The position numbers and the translations under genes are program-made. A DNA stretch of 33,716 bases, taken from NCBI GenBank assembly GCA_022842285.1, contig JALHPV010000044.1:1-33716 (forward strand). The letters run 5' to 3'. Each line of letters begins with the position of its first letter. The stretch's first letter is position 1. Under the pieces are notes generated by a model. It did not search any database, was not told the origin of the DNA, and worked only from the letters and a program-made list of their open reading frames with translations. Below are positions 16,375-24,513 of the stretch, in pieces. The stretch is from Kofleriaceae bacterium. GTDB taxonomy: Bacteria > Myxococcota_A > Polyangia > Haliangiales > Haliangiaceae.

Positions 16375-17196
16375 GTGCTCTCGAAGGCCATCGCCGCGAA
16401 GCGGACCGACTCGTCGTTCGTGCTCTACAACGCCGCCGGCGAGCCCCCGCCGCTGACCGGCGTGCACCTCCTCGGCAGTGCCGGCGATGGCCTCCAGTAC
16501 GCGACGCTGAAGCACGGCAAGCACGCCGGCTCGCTGTGGATCGTCGGCGAAGCGTGGACCCCAGTCCTCGATGTCAAGCCGCTGCAAGCTGCTCTCGCTG
16601 CCCCAACCAGGACGCGAACGCTCGTCCTCGCCGACTTCCACGAGCGATCGATCCCGGATGTCTTCGGTGGCCTGCCGAAGCTGGAAGAGCTCAGCATCAG
16701 TCACTGCCCCGCCGCCGCCCTGCCCGGCTCGATGCGATCGCTCGCGAAGCTCCGCAAGCTGTCGCTGACAAGCATGACGGCGCTCGTCGACATCGAGCCC
16801 ATCACCGGGCTGCCGGCGCTGCAGCTCCTCCACCTCGGGCGCTCGAAGCAGGTCGCGTTGACCGACGCGATCGCCGGCCTCGCGTCGCTCGAGCAACTCT
16901 TCCTGAGCTTCACCGCCATCACGACCCTACCCACCGGCCTCGCGAAGCTGGCCAGGCTCCGCGCGCTGCACCTCGACCTCTGCTTCTCGCTCGATCTCCA
17001 ACGAGCGTGGCCCGTCCTCGCGCAGCTCCCCGCGCTTCGCACGCTGAACCTCGCGAAGTCGCGCCTGCTCCGCTGGCCCGCGAAGCTCGACCGCCCACGC
17101 AGCCTCGAGCTCCTGGATCTCCGCGGCGCGGAGCTGCCGGCCGGCCAGCTCGACCGTCTGCGCGCCGCCCTGCCTGGCGTCACCGTGCAGGCGTAG
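16375..17196 (+). CDS. Leucine-rich-repeat protein, unknown function
   Basis: About 273 residues. The N-terminal third is not recognised. From about residue 80 to the end there are seven or so leucine-rich repeats of 22-24 residues, for example LPKLEELSISHC, LPALQLLHLG, LASLEQLFLSF, LARLRALHLDLC and LPALRTLNLAKS. These form a curved protein-binding surface, so a partner-binding role is likely. No signal peptide or enzymatic motif is visible. The start is uncertain: GTG 16375 is the first conventional start after the tolC stop. The frame also runs into the end of tolC with only a TTG at 16222, where composition looks like a shadow. It is last in the exporter operon, but a link with export is only positional. 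Confidence 0.72.
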   Translation: MLSKAIAAKRTDSSFVLYNAAGEPPPLTGVHLLGSAGDGLQYATLKHGKHAGSLWIVGEAWTPVLDVKPLQAALAAPTRTRTLVLADFHERSIPDVFGGLPKLEELSISHCPAAALPGSMRSLAKLRKLSLTSMTALVDIEPITGLPALQLLHLGRSKQVALTDAIAGLASLEQLFLSFTAITTLPTGLAKLARLRALHLDLCFSLDLQRAWPVLAQLPALRTLNLAKSRLLRWPAKLDRPRSLELLDLRGAELPAGQLDRLRAALPGVTVQA

Positions 17197-17203
17197 GCCA
17201 GAT

Positions 17204-17226
17204 GGGGACAAGTGACCCTCGTCCCC
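17204..17226 (+). terminator. GC-rich hairpin after the exporter/LRR operon
   Basis: GGGGAC (17204-17209) pairs perfectly with GTCCCC (17221-17226) around an 11-base loop, starting 8 bases after the LRR stop codon. No U-tract follows, so intrinsic termination is doubtful; it may be only a 3'-end stabilising stem. A second small stem, GCCAGT/ACTGGC (17284-17299), lies further on. Confidence 0.3.
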
Positions 17227-17313
17227 CTCGTCGCATGCTGGCTGATCCTGTCGTCAGATCGCGCCGGGAATCGGGCGAAATCCGCCAGTTAGGACTGGCC
17301 CGGGCGTTGCGAT

Positions 17314-17322
17314 AGGGGGAGG
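17314..17322 (+). promoter_or_regulatory. Strong ribosome-binding site
   Basis: AGGGGGAGG lies five bases before ATG 17328. It is one of the few clear Shine-Dalgarno sequences in the window and fixes the start of the large lipoprotein. Confidence 0.75.
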
Positions 17323-17327
17323 CAGCC

Positions 17328-19793
17328 ATGAAAGCCCTCAGCCGTGTCCTGCTGTCCTTGATGTTAGCGAGCTGTGCCGCCGGTGACCTGCCGGGCGAGG
17401 AGCTCGAGGTCACCTGCGACGGCAAGTGCGACGGCATCGGTTCCCTACGCAGCCTCATTCGCGACGCGAAGGAGCTCGACCTGGGTGACCTGGTCGCGGT
17501 GGGGAGCAAGCTCGGCGCGAATGCGCTATCGGACAACCTCGCGGTCGCGGACTTCGCATCCATCAAGATCGGGGAGCCGAAGTTCTTCGCGCTGCCCGGG
17601 GTCAGTGTTCCGGACCTGACGCTCGAGAACGTCGACGACCTGGTGAGCGGTCTCGCCGCGCGGTACGGCGAGCGCGAGCTGTCGACCCAGGTGAATCAGA
17701 TCCGCCGCGAGCACCTGATGGGCGGCCGGGACACGGTGTTCGTCGAGAGCGCCTTCCGGATCAACGCCAATGCGGACTGGGGGCACTCGGTCGGCGGCTT
17801 CGGTAGCTCTGACGTGCGCGTCGGCTTCGGAGCCGGGGGATCGATCGAGGCCCGCGTGATCGGCGCGTACAAGAGCGAGCTGTCGGGTGTGGCCCGCGGC
17901 CCGCTGAAGGCGCTCAAGGAGCTGCGCGGCTTCGTCATGCCGCGCGGCATCGCGGACATCCGCTCGATGAAGCCGGGCGAGTCGTTCGCGCTCACGGGCG
18001 AAGGCCACCTGGGTGCCAACCTCGGCGCGGGCGTGCCGATCCTCGTCGCGAACCCCGGCGCGGCCATCACGTACAACCTCGTGCTGTCGGCGGGAATCCG
18101 CGCGCGGATCGCGGGGCAGCTCGATGTCCAGCTCGTGCGCCTCGAAGGTGACGAGGTCGTCGTCGACATCGGCATGCAGAAAGTCCGCGAGTGGTCGGCT
18201 CGCCTCGCCATCGAGGATTCGTGGGGCGTGCAGGGCCTCCTCGAGAGCAATGTCTCGCTCGGCGGCGTGAACGTCGACCTCGGCCGCCTCGTCGACAAGG
18301 CGCTCCAGAAGCAGCTCAACGACAAGCTGAACCTCTTCAAGGCCGAGGTGTCCTCCGGCACCACCGCGTCACGCGTCTCGGTGGCGCGCCTCCGCTTCAA
18401 CCTCGATGCCACGGGCCAGGAGATCGCGCCGGCGCTCGCGCAGGCCCTCGAAGGCGATGTCCGCCTGGCCCAGGCGCTCGCCAACCGCGGTGAGCCCGGC
18501 GTCGTCGCCGAGTTCGATCTGCTGCGCTCGGGTTCGTCGTCGACGAGCTTCGCCGGCGTCGACATCCTCGGCATGAGCTTCTTCAAGCGCACGATCCAGA
18601 GCGAGGGCTCGGTCGTCATCCAGACCCCGGGCGGGGCGCGCAGCCTGCTGTTCCAGTCGCTCCGCAAGTCGGCGGGCTCGTGGTTCAGCGAGCACGGCTA
18701 CACGCGCGTCGGCCTCTCCGGCCTGAACTTCGATCCGAACAACGCGGGAGAGGCCCGCGGTGAAGCGAACCTGTTCGTCCAGCTCCAGGAGGCGGACGAG
18801 TTCATGGAGCGCGACAAGATGCTCGACCACGTCGACGCGGCGATCCTCGCGCTCGGCGGCATGTCGGCTCTCTCGCAGGTCGAGCAGCACGGCAACGCGC
18901 TCGAGCGCTTCGTCGAGGCGTCGTGCCCGAACTCGCAGGCGTTCGACCCGTGCCGCACCAACGTCCTCAGCAACGCGCGCGTCGTGGATCTCCGCCGCCA
19001 GGGCGTCGAGGCCGTGCGCACCGCCGCGAATCGCCTGTCGCCGTCGCAGGCGGCCGAGCTGACGAAGCTCGCCGAGTTCCGCATGACCACCCAGGCCACC
19101 TACGAGCCGAAGGCGCAGCTGGTCGGTCCCGACGCCACGTTCACGATCGACTACCGCCTCGACGACGCGGCGCTCACGTACCTCATGACCCAGCGTGACG
19201 CGGTCTCGTTCAAGAGCTCGCTCGAGGCCTACGCGAGCGCGGTGGAGGTCGACCGCATCGACCCCGCAAACGACATCTCGCTCGACCGCGCGACCGCGCT
19301 GCGCAACCTCCAGCCGAAGACGCGCGAGCTGTCCGACATCTTCGCGGCCGCGCAGGCCGACTACAAGAAGCTGCTGAACGTCGAGAAGGCCGTCATCACG
19401 TCGCTCGGTCCCATCGGTCCGCGCGCTCTCGAGATCCGCGTGCCCGTCGATGCGCAGCGTCGCGTGGTCTACGAGGAGGCGTCGGTGGGCTCGCTCGCCG
19501 AGGCGCGCTCGCGCGTGGCGACGCGCCTCTTCGACAACCTCGTCCGCAAGTCGGGTGGTCTCTCGACGCACGTCGAGCAGATCGCCGGCTACGTCCTCCT
19601 CGGCATGCTCGAGCCGTCGCGCATGGACCTCCGCTTCGGCGCGCAGATGAATCTCTCGGACGGCTTCTCGCAGGACTTCACGCACTACCGCGCCGCCGGC
19701 TACGCGCCGTTCGATCTTTACGGCAAGGGCGACAAGGTCGCGCCGATCGACGGCGGCCTCTTCAGCATCGACGCCCTGATCAGCGGCAACTAA
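17328..19793 (+). CDS. Large secreted lipoprotein with CDGKCDG motif
   Basis: 821 residues. A signal peptide ends in the lipobox LMLASC (lipidated Cys16), so the protein is membrane-anchored outside the cytoplasm. Just after it comes a short acidic stretch and CDGKCDG (30-36), a pattern I associate with secreted proteins of Haliangium/Kofleria-type myxobacteria (from memory, not checked). The remainder is long, with few cysteines (two more near residues 540-550). It alternates predicted beta-rich Gly/Ser segments (about 140-300 and 590-640) with helical ones, and I recognise no enzyme motif or known fold. It is preceded by a strong ribosome site and a 131-base gap, so it is probably a single transcription unit. 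It converges on the Ser/Thr kinase at 19800 with only six bases between the stop codons. Confidence 0.8.
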   Translation: MKALSRVLLSLMLASCAAGDLPGEELEVTCDGKCDGIGSLRSLIRDAKELDLGDLVAVGSKLGANALSDNLAVADFASIKIGEPKFFALPGVSVPDLTLENVDDLVSGLAARYGERELSTQVNQIRREHLMGGRDTVFVESAFRINANADWGHSVGGFGSSDVRVGFGAGGSIEARVIGAYKSELSGVARGPLKALKELRGFVMPRGIADIRSMKPGESFALTGEGHLGANLGAGVPILVANPGAAITYNLVLSAGIRARIAGQLDVQLVRLEGDEVVVDIGMQKVREWSARLAIEDSWGVQGLLESNVSLGGVNVDLGRLVDKALQKQLNDKLNLFKAEVSSGTTASRVSVARLRFNLDATGQEIAPALAQALEGDVRLAQALANRGEPGVVAEFDLLRSGSSSTSFAGVDILGMSFFKRTIQSEGSVVIQTPGGARSLLFQSLRKSAGSWFSEHGYTRVGLSGLNFDPNNAGEARGEANLFVQLQEADEFMERDKMLDHVDAAILALGGMSALSQVEQHGNALERFVEASCPNSQAFDPCRTNVLSNARVVDLRRQGVEAVRTAANRLSPSQAAELTKLAEFRMTTQATYEPKAQLVGPDATFTIDYRLDDAALTYLMTQRDAVSFKSSLEAYASAVEVDRIDPANDISLDRATALRNLQPKTRELSDIFAAAQADYKKLLNVEKAVITSLGPIGPRALEIRVPVDAQRRVVYEEASVGSLAEARSRVATRLFDNLVRKSGGLSTHVEQIAGYVLLGMLEPSRMDLRFGAQMNLSDGFSQDFTHYRAAGYAPFDLYGKGDKVAPIDGGLFSIDALISGN

Positions 19794-19806
19794 GGTCAAC
19801 TAAGGT
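19787..19806 (+). repeat. Tandem 10-base repeat supplying both convergent stop codons
   Basis: CAACTAAGGT occurs twice back to back (19787-19796 and 19797-19806). The TAA of the first copy ends the plus-strand lipoprotein gene. The CTA of the second copy reads TAG on the minus strand and ends the kinase gene. Confidence 0.85.
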
Positions 19807-21746
19807 CCGCTCGGCAGGCCGCCGCCCTTGCAGTCGTCGTAGAACCACTGCGAGAAGACGGTCTCCGTCGCGGTCTTGATCGAGAATGACCAGCGCACGT
19901 AGTCGTCGCCCTTCGGGGCGTAGAACGCGAGCTGCGCGAGGCCATTCGCGGGCGCACCCTTCTGGATGGCGAGCTTCCACACCGCCTTCACCGAGCACCG
20001 GGGGGTCCAGCTCTTGCGCGGCTCGCAAGCGCTCGACACGGGCTTGGCGGAGACCTGGCCGCCGACCATCACTGACACCTCGCAGTCCCGGTCCGGCGTC
20101 TTGGCGCCTGGCGCCACGTTCGGATCGGGCTCGGTGCGGCGCTGGGAGATCAACCGAAAGCTGATGTCGGCCGAGCCCGTCGCGAGCTCCTGCCCGTTCT
20201 CGATCGTTCCGTCGCTCCGCAGCCCGTCCATGTCGATGCGATACACGCGCAGGTCGGACATGATCAGTGGGCCCTGCGAGACCACGAACTCGATCATGCG
20301 GTCGACGTCGATGACCTGGGTCGACCCGCTGTACTTCAGCGTCATCTTCTCGAGCGGAAACCCATCGGGCGCACGCCGCGGGCCAGGCGATGGGGGGGCG
20401 ACCGTCGAGGTGATCTGAGCCAGCGGCGATGCATCCGGCGGCGCATCGATCGGCGCATCCGGGGGAGCATCGGGCGGCAACGGCGCGTCGATGGGATCGG
20501 CCGGCAGGACCGTCTGCACGCCACTCGGCGTCGGCTGCACCGGCAACGTACCCGCGACCTGCGACCCACCGCTCGCTCGCATCGCCGCGCTGTCCGGTGG
20601 CGTCGGGGCCGCATCGGGCCGCGGGAGCGTCGACATGGGCTCGATCGTCGCGTACGTCGGCTCCGGCCGGGTGAGCGCGAACACCGAGATGCCGATGCCG
20701 ACCAAGGCGAGCGCGCACCCGAGGATGATCAGCGCGCGCGTCGAGCTGCCCGCCGGGCGCACCGGCGTGGGCTTCGCGACCTCCGCGGGGGGCGGAATCC
20801 ACGCCGTCGGCTCCGAGCCCATCGCGATCTGCGCCGGCGTAGGCCCCGGCCTGGTGGGTGGAGCCAGGGGCTCCCATTCACTGACCGGCAGCGCCGCGAT
20901 CGCGTGCTGCAGCGCGACCCCCATCGCCCGCGCCGACGCGAACCGCCTCTCCGGCTCCTTCGCCAGCGCCGTATCGATCACCTGCTCGACGCCGGGAGGC
21001 AGATCCGGACGGAATGCCCGCGCCCGCGGCGGGGCCTGCTCCACGTGCATGCGCAACAGCTCGAACAGCGACTCCGACACGAACGGCTTCTGGCCCGTCG
21101 CGCACTCGAACAGGATCACGCCGAGCGCATAGATGTCCGCCCGATGATCCACGCTTCGGCCCGCGCACTGTTCGGGCGACATGTAGAACGGCGTCCCCAG
21201 CAGCGCCCCGGTTCGCGTCGACGTTCCGGCGACATCCAGCTTCGCGATTCCGAAGTCGAGGACCTTGGGCCGCCCCGACGGGGCGATGAAGATGTTGTCC
21301 GGCTTCAGGTCGCGATGCACCACGCCCTTGTCATGGGCCGCCCCCACCGCATCGAGCACCTCGCCGAGCATGCGACCGATCCCGCCGAGAGGAAGATGCC
21401 GGTGCTGGCGCGCCGACTGCTCGAGCACCGCCCCCAGCGGCGCCCCCTCGAGTAACTCCATCACGATGTAGGGCCGCCCATCCGGCAGCGCATGAAGATC
21501 GATGATGTTCACGATGCTCTCGTGACGGATCAGGTTCACGACCTTCGCCTCGGCGAAGAACCGCTCCACCAGGTCGCCGCGCATCGCATGCTCGGCCGAC
21601 AGGACCTTGATCGCGACCCGGCTCCCGATCACCGGCTGCACGCCCGCGTACACGCGGCCCATGCCGCCCATCCCGAGCAAGCTCTCGACGCGGTACGCCC
21701 CGACCATCGACCCGATCAACGGGTCGCGTTCCGCAGGGACCGCCAT
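19800..21746 (-). CDS. Transmembrane Ser/Thr protein kinase
   Basis: A 648-residue receptor-like kinase. The cytoplasmic Hanks-type domain (about 17-285) has the Gly-rich loop LGMGGMG (24-30), K47 (AIKV), HRDLKPDN (144-151), DFG (164-166) and MSPEQ (189-193), all intact. A single membrane helix (about 338-359) follows, then a Pro/Asp/Ala-rich repeat (418-441), then an extracytoplasmic domain of about 185 residues (462-648) with several cysteines and no recognised family. The layout is that of a PknB-like receptor: outside domain senses, inside domain signals. ATG 21746 is preferred over the longer open frame because it gives a compact N-terminus and has TATCGT exactly 7 bases before it. It is divergent from radC. 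Confidence 0.94.
   Translation of the reverse strand: MAVPAERDPLIGSMVGAYRVESLLGMGGMGRVYAGVQPVIGSRVAIKVLSAEHAMRGDLVERFFAEAKVVNLIRHESIVNIIDLHALPDGRPYIVMELLEGAPLGAVLEQSARQHRHLPLGGIGRMLGEVLDAVGAAHDKGVVHRDLKPDNIFIAPSGRPKVLDFGIAKLDVAGTSTRTGALLGTPFYMSPEQCAGRSVDHRADIYALGVILFECATGQKPFVSESLFELLRMHVEQAPPRARAFRPDLPPGVEQVIDTALAKEPERRFASARAMGVALQHAIAALPVSEWEPLAPPTRPGPTPAQIAMGSEPTAWIPPPAEVAKPTPVRPAGSSTRALIILGCALALVGIGISVFALTRPEPTYATIEPMSTLPRPDAAPTPPDSAAMRASGGSQVAGTLPVQPTPSGVQTVLPADPIDAPLPPDAPPDAPIDAPPDASPLAQITSTVAPPSPGPRRAPDGFPLEKMTLKYSGSTQVIDVDRMIEFVVSQGPLIMSDLRVYRIDMDGLRSDGTIENGQELATGSADISFRLISQRRTEPDPNVAPGAKTPDRDCEVSVMVGGQVSAKPVSSACEPRKSWTPRCSVKAVWKLAIQKGAPANGLAQLAFYAPKGDDYVRWSFSIKTATETVFSQWFYDDCKGGGLPSGP
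20424..20495 (-). repeat. Pro-Asp-Ala repeat tract in kinase linker
   Basis: Coding for kinase residues 418-441, with repeats of the forms PIDAP, PPDAP and PPDA and matching DNA-level repetition (GGCGCATC/GGGAGCATC units). It is probably an extended wall- or periplasm-spanning linker between the membrane helix and the outer domain. Simple-sequence tracts like this can change length by slippage. Confidence 0.6.
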
Positions 21747-21753
21747 CCCGCCG

Positions 21754-21759
21754 ACGATA
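21754..21759 (-). promoter_or_regulatory. Candidate -10 box (TATCGT) for the kinase at 21746
   Basis: TATCGT, preceded by TGC as in an extended -10, ends exactly 7 bases before the ATG. No Shine-Dalgarno sequence is present apart from the GC-rich GGCGGG spacer. This suggests a leaderless transcript. Confidence 0.45.
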
Positions 21760-21867
21760 GCACCGGCAACTTTCGTTGCTCGCGTCCGGCCACCGTACAC
21801 GGCGCCTCGTAACCGCGCGTCACGTCTGGGGCGACCGCATGGCGCACCGCTTGCGGTCAGTGCCGCC

Positions 21868-22536
21868 ATGTCTGATTCCTCCGATCGTCCACGCGAGCGA
21901 CTCTGGCGAGATGGCACGTCCACCCTTGGCGACGAGGAGCTCCTCGCCATGCTGGTCGGCACGGGCACCCGGGCTCGTTCCGCCTACCACGTCGCCGCCG
22001 AGCTCGTCCGGGCCGGGCATGGCATCGCTCAGCTCTCCCGCTCGACGCCGCGGGAGCTCGCGCAGGTCTCCGGCGTCGGCACCGCTCGCGCCACGCGGAT
22101 CGCCGCCGCCTTCGAGCTCGGCCGTCGGGCGCTCGAGCGCGAGCAGCATCGGGCCGTCCTCTCGGCCCCGGCCGACGTCTACGCGCTCGTCGGTCCCCGC
22201 ATCGCCGGCCTCCAGCAAGAAGTCTTCCTGACCATCGGGCTCGACGTCCGCAACGGGCTCCTCGATATCACCGAGGTCGCCCGCGGCACCGTCGCCGGGG
22301 TCGAGGTCCACCCGCGCGAGGTCTTCCGCCCGCTCATCAAGTGCGCGGCCGCCGGGGCCGTCCTCGTCCACAACCACCCGACGGGCGATCCCACGCCGTC
22401 GCACGAGGACCTGGAGCTCACCCGCCGCCTGCGCGAAGTTGGCCAGCTCCTGGGCATCCCCGTCATCGACCACGTCGTGATCGGCGACAACTCCTTCCGC
22501 TCGATCGCCGAGTACGCGGGCGCCACGCTGGCATGA
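21868..22536 (+). CDS. radC: RadC/MPN-domain protein
   Basis: A 222-residue RadC-family protein. Residues about 1-90 contain a helix-hairpin-helix (LAQVSGVGTARATRI), and residues about 100-222 form the MPN/JAMM domain. The metal-binding motif HNHPTGDPTPSHED has H168, H170 and D181 in the JAMM spacing, and the upstream acidic residue is probably E118 (QEVF). Family members were once linked to DNA repair, but that role is disputed and their metallo-activity is unknown. ATG 21868 gives the usual short N-terminus (RERLWRDG is close to the common RERLLxxG). The 3' end overlaps an ATG at 22533, but the following gene more probably starts at 22611. Confidence 0.94.
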   Translation: MSDSSDRPRERLWRDGTSTLGDEELLAMLVGTGTRARSAYHVAAELVRAGHGIAQLSRSTPRELAQVSGVGTARATRIAAAFELGRRALEREQHRAVLSAPADVYALVGPRIAGLQQEVFLTIGLDVRNGLLDITEVARGTVAGVEVHPREVFRPLIKCAAAGAVLVHNHPTGDPTPSHEDLELTRRLREVGQLLGIPVIDHVVIGDNSFRSIAEYAGATLA

Positions 22537-22597
22537 ATGCGGCATTGACGGTCAACAGTCGCTTGCGCCCCCCCTCCTATGCCCCGCGGGAATGTGC

Positions 22598-22602
22598 GAG
22601 GG
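22598..22602 (+). promoter_or_regulatory. Ribosome-binding site selecting GTG 22611
   Basis: GAGGG lies eight bases before GTG 22611. Using this start gives a clean signal peptide, while the in-frame ATG at 22533 (overlapping the radC stop) would place 26 extra polar residues before it. Confidence 0.55.
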
Positions 22603-22610
22603 TATTCGTC

Positions 22611-23579
22611 GTGCGTGCTCTCTCGATTGGAGTGACGGTTCTGTGCGGTTTCACGGCGCTGGCGATCGGCGGGCGGCCGGCCGCCGCAGATCTGACCGCG
22701 GGTAAGACCATTTGCTGCGGGGCGGAGCCCGACATCCCGAAGCATCGGATCATGAACACGGGCTACGCCGCCATGCGGGTGAACCCCCTCGGTCTGTTCC
22801 TGCAGCCGAACCTCCAGTACCGGTATCGGTTCTACAAGGGCGAAGGCGCGCTCCTGCGCGACAACTACCTCGCGATCGGCCTGATCCCGACGGTCAGCCC
22901 CGCGTTTGGCCGTATCGGCGCGCAGGTCGATGTCCAGCCTGTCGCCGCCCTGCGGTTCACCGCGGCCTACGAGCGTGGCTACTACTTCGGCACGTTCAAC
23001 CTGTTCCAGTCGTTCCCGGGAGCCGGCTCGGACTTCTCCGACACGACCATCGGCGACAACGGCGCAGCGGAGCGCAACTACAAGACGACGTTCGAGCAGG
23101 CCACGCTGGGTGCCCTCGTCCAGCTGAAGGTCGGCCCCGTCGCCGTTCGTAACAACTTCCGCGCCGTCTACTTCAACGCCGACCTGCGAGCGGGCGACTC
23201 GACGTTCTACGATCAGTTCTTCGATGTCCTCGTCCCGAATGACGGCTGGGTGCTGTTCAACGACGCCGACGCCATCTACGAGATCAAGCCCGGCTTCTTG
23301 GTCGGGCTCCGCTATCACATCTCGAGCCCGCGCTACCAGGACCGCCACTTCGCGGCCGGCGACGACGCCGACGTGAACAACAGCATCCAGCGGCTTGGCC
23401 TCTTCGCCGCCTACCGGCTCTCCGAGGATGACGGCTCGAAGTTCCACACCCCGACGATCGTCGCCTCGTCGCAGTGGCACCTCGAGCATCGCTTCCGCAC
23501 GGGCGCGGATGTCAGCCAGGCCGTGCCGCTCCTGTTCGTCGGCCTCACCTGGTCTGGCGACCTCTGGTCGAAGAAGTAG
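22611..23579 (+). CDS. Probable outer-membrane beta-barrel protein
   Basis: 322 residues. A signal peptide (residues 1-26, ending AAA-D) is followed by a short CC pair and then many alternating amphipathic strands with aromatic ends, for example LQPNLQYRYRFY, LRFTAAYERGYYFGTF, GFLVGLRYHIS and WHLEHRFRTG, typical of a transmembrane barrel. The C-terminus is GLTWSGDLWSKK, without the classical terminal Phe. No specific porin or transporter family is recognised. It follows radC with a 74-base gap. Only three bases separate its stop from that of the convergent TatT-like lipoprotein gene, and a functional link between the two is possible but unproven. Confidence 0.72.
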   Translation: MRALSIGVTVLCGFTALAIGGRPAAADLTAGKTICCGAEPDIPKHRIMNTGYAAMRVNPLGLFLQPNLQYRYRFYKGEGALLRDNYLAIGLIPTVSPAFGRIGAQVDVQPVAALRFTAAYERGYYFGTFNLFQSFPGAGSDFSDTTIGDNGAAERNYKTTFEQATLGALVQLKVGPVAVRNNFRAVYFNADLRAGDSTFYDQFFDVLVPNDGWVLFNDADAIYEIKPGFLVGLRYHISSPRYQDRHFAAGDDADVNNSIQRLGLFAAYRLSEDDGSKFHTPTIVASSQWHLEHRFRTGADVSQAVPLLFVGLTWSGDLWSKK

Positions 23580-23582
23580 CCG

Positions 23583-24500
23583 CTACTCGAAGATGTCTTT
23601 GCCGTACTTGAGGTAGCGGCGCGCCTTGCGGTGCGCGACCTCGTTGGCGAGGCGCTGCTCGGGCCAGACGTTCGGTGCGGTCTCGAGGACGATCTTCAGC
23701 TGCTCGTAGAAGAACGTCCGGTCGTTGTTGGCCTTGCCGACCCGATAGGCCATCAGCACGCGGGGCAACAGGTACTTGCCGTCGGTGAGCTTGATCGCCT
23801 CCTCGAAGTGCTTCCGGCCCCGATCGGGATCTCCGCCCAGCGCCTTGGCGCGCCCCGTGTAGAGCATGCCGAGCGCGATGTGGGGGAGCGCGGCATGCGC
23901 CTTGTCCTCCGGCGGGCGCTCGGCGTCCATCTCGAGGACGCGCATCAGCATCGCCTCGACGGTGGGCAGGTTCCCGAGCATCTCCACGCGCGTGAGGTTG
24001 TGGTTCACGAGCGAGCCCAGCGCGAGGCTCGCGAACAGGAGCGAGAAGCGGCAGTAGACGCTCGTATCGGCGAGGAGCTTGGCGACTACCTCCGGGCTCC
24101 CGAAGATCTCGGTCCGCCAACGCTCGCCGAGGTTGGCGAGCGCGTAGTTCAGGCAGCGCGTGAAGATCTTCGTCGAGCGCTCGTTGTGATACTCGACCGC
24201 GTCGATGTCCTTGGCGAACTTCGCCGCCTCCCAGTCATCCTCGACGAAGCCCGATCCGTACTGGCAAAAGCCCTCGGTGAGGATCTTGATGAGCCGCGGG
24301 TTCTCGGGGTCCACGATCCAGAAGCCCTCGACGGTCTTCAGCGTGCCGGGGATGGCCTGGCGGGCGAGCTCGTAGTCGGCCTCCATCTTCAGGCTGGGCT
24401 GCGCCCGCAGCAGCACTTTCGAGGTCGTGTTCACCGTGATCTTGGCGATGTCACAGCTCGCGAGCCCCAGGAGGGCAGCACAAACGGAGGCGAGACGCAT
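23583..24500 (-). CDS. TatT-like (TRAP T-component) lipoprotein
   Basis: 305 residues with a signal peptide ending in lipobox LGLASC (lipidated Cys16). The mature protein is helical, with TPR-like repeats (for example HIALGMLYTGRAKALGGDPDRGRKHFEEAIKLT). It also has the N-terminal features of the TatT family, known from Treponema TP0956, in which these lipoproteins associate with a TRAP transporter: ILTEGFCQYGSGFVEDDWE and FTRCLNYALANLGERW. No TRAP permease (DctQ/DctM) or DctP gene is in the window, so its partner is missing or elsewhere. ATG 24500 is preferred over ATG 24506 because TAGCGT lies exactly 7 bases before it; 24506 would leave only one base. Family assignment is from recall of sequence pattern. 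Confidence 0.78.
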   Translation of the reverse strand: MRLASVCAALLGLASCDIAKITVNTTSKVLLRAQPSLKMEADYELARQAIPGTLKTVEGFWIVDPENPRLIKILTEGFCQYGSGFVEDDWEAAKFAKDIDAVEYHNERSTKIFTRCLNYALANLGERWRTEIFGSPEVVAKLLADTSVYCRFSLLFASLALGSLVNHNLTRVEMLGNLPTVEAMLMRVLEMDAERPPEDKAHAALPHIALGMLYTGRAKALGGDPDRGRKHFEEAIKLTDGKYLLPRVLMAYRVGKANNDRTFFYEQLKIVLETAPNVWPEQRLANEVAHRKARRYLKYGKDIFE

Positions 24501-24507
24501 GGGCATG

Positions 24508-24513
24508 ACGCTA
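24508..24513 (-). promoter_or_regulatory. Candidate -10 box (TAGCGT) for the TatT-like gene
   Basis: TAGCGT ends exactly 7 bases before ATG 24500. TTGTGT with an 18-base spacer could act as a weak -35. An AGGGG lies 8 bases before the alternative ATG 24506, so a leadered start there is not excluded. Confidence 0.4.

Noticed and set aside
17295-17310. Sigma-54-like promoter (CTGGCCCG-N4-TTGC) before the large lipoprotein gene
   Set aside because: The GG and GC elements are correctly 10 bases apart, but transcription would start near 17322, removing the strong ribosome site at 17314-17322. No enhancer-binding activator gene is nearby. Probably chance in GC-rich DNA.
23575-23587. AGTAG-CCG-CTACT stem between the convergent barrel and TatT-like genes as a bidirectional terminator
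   Set aside because: Only five base pairs with a three-base loop and no U-tract; it arises from two facing stop codons.
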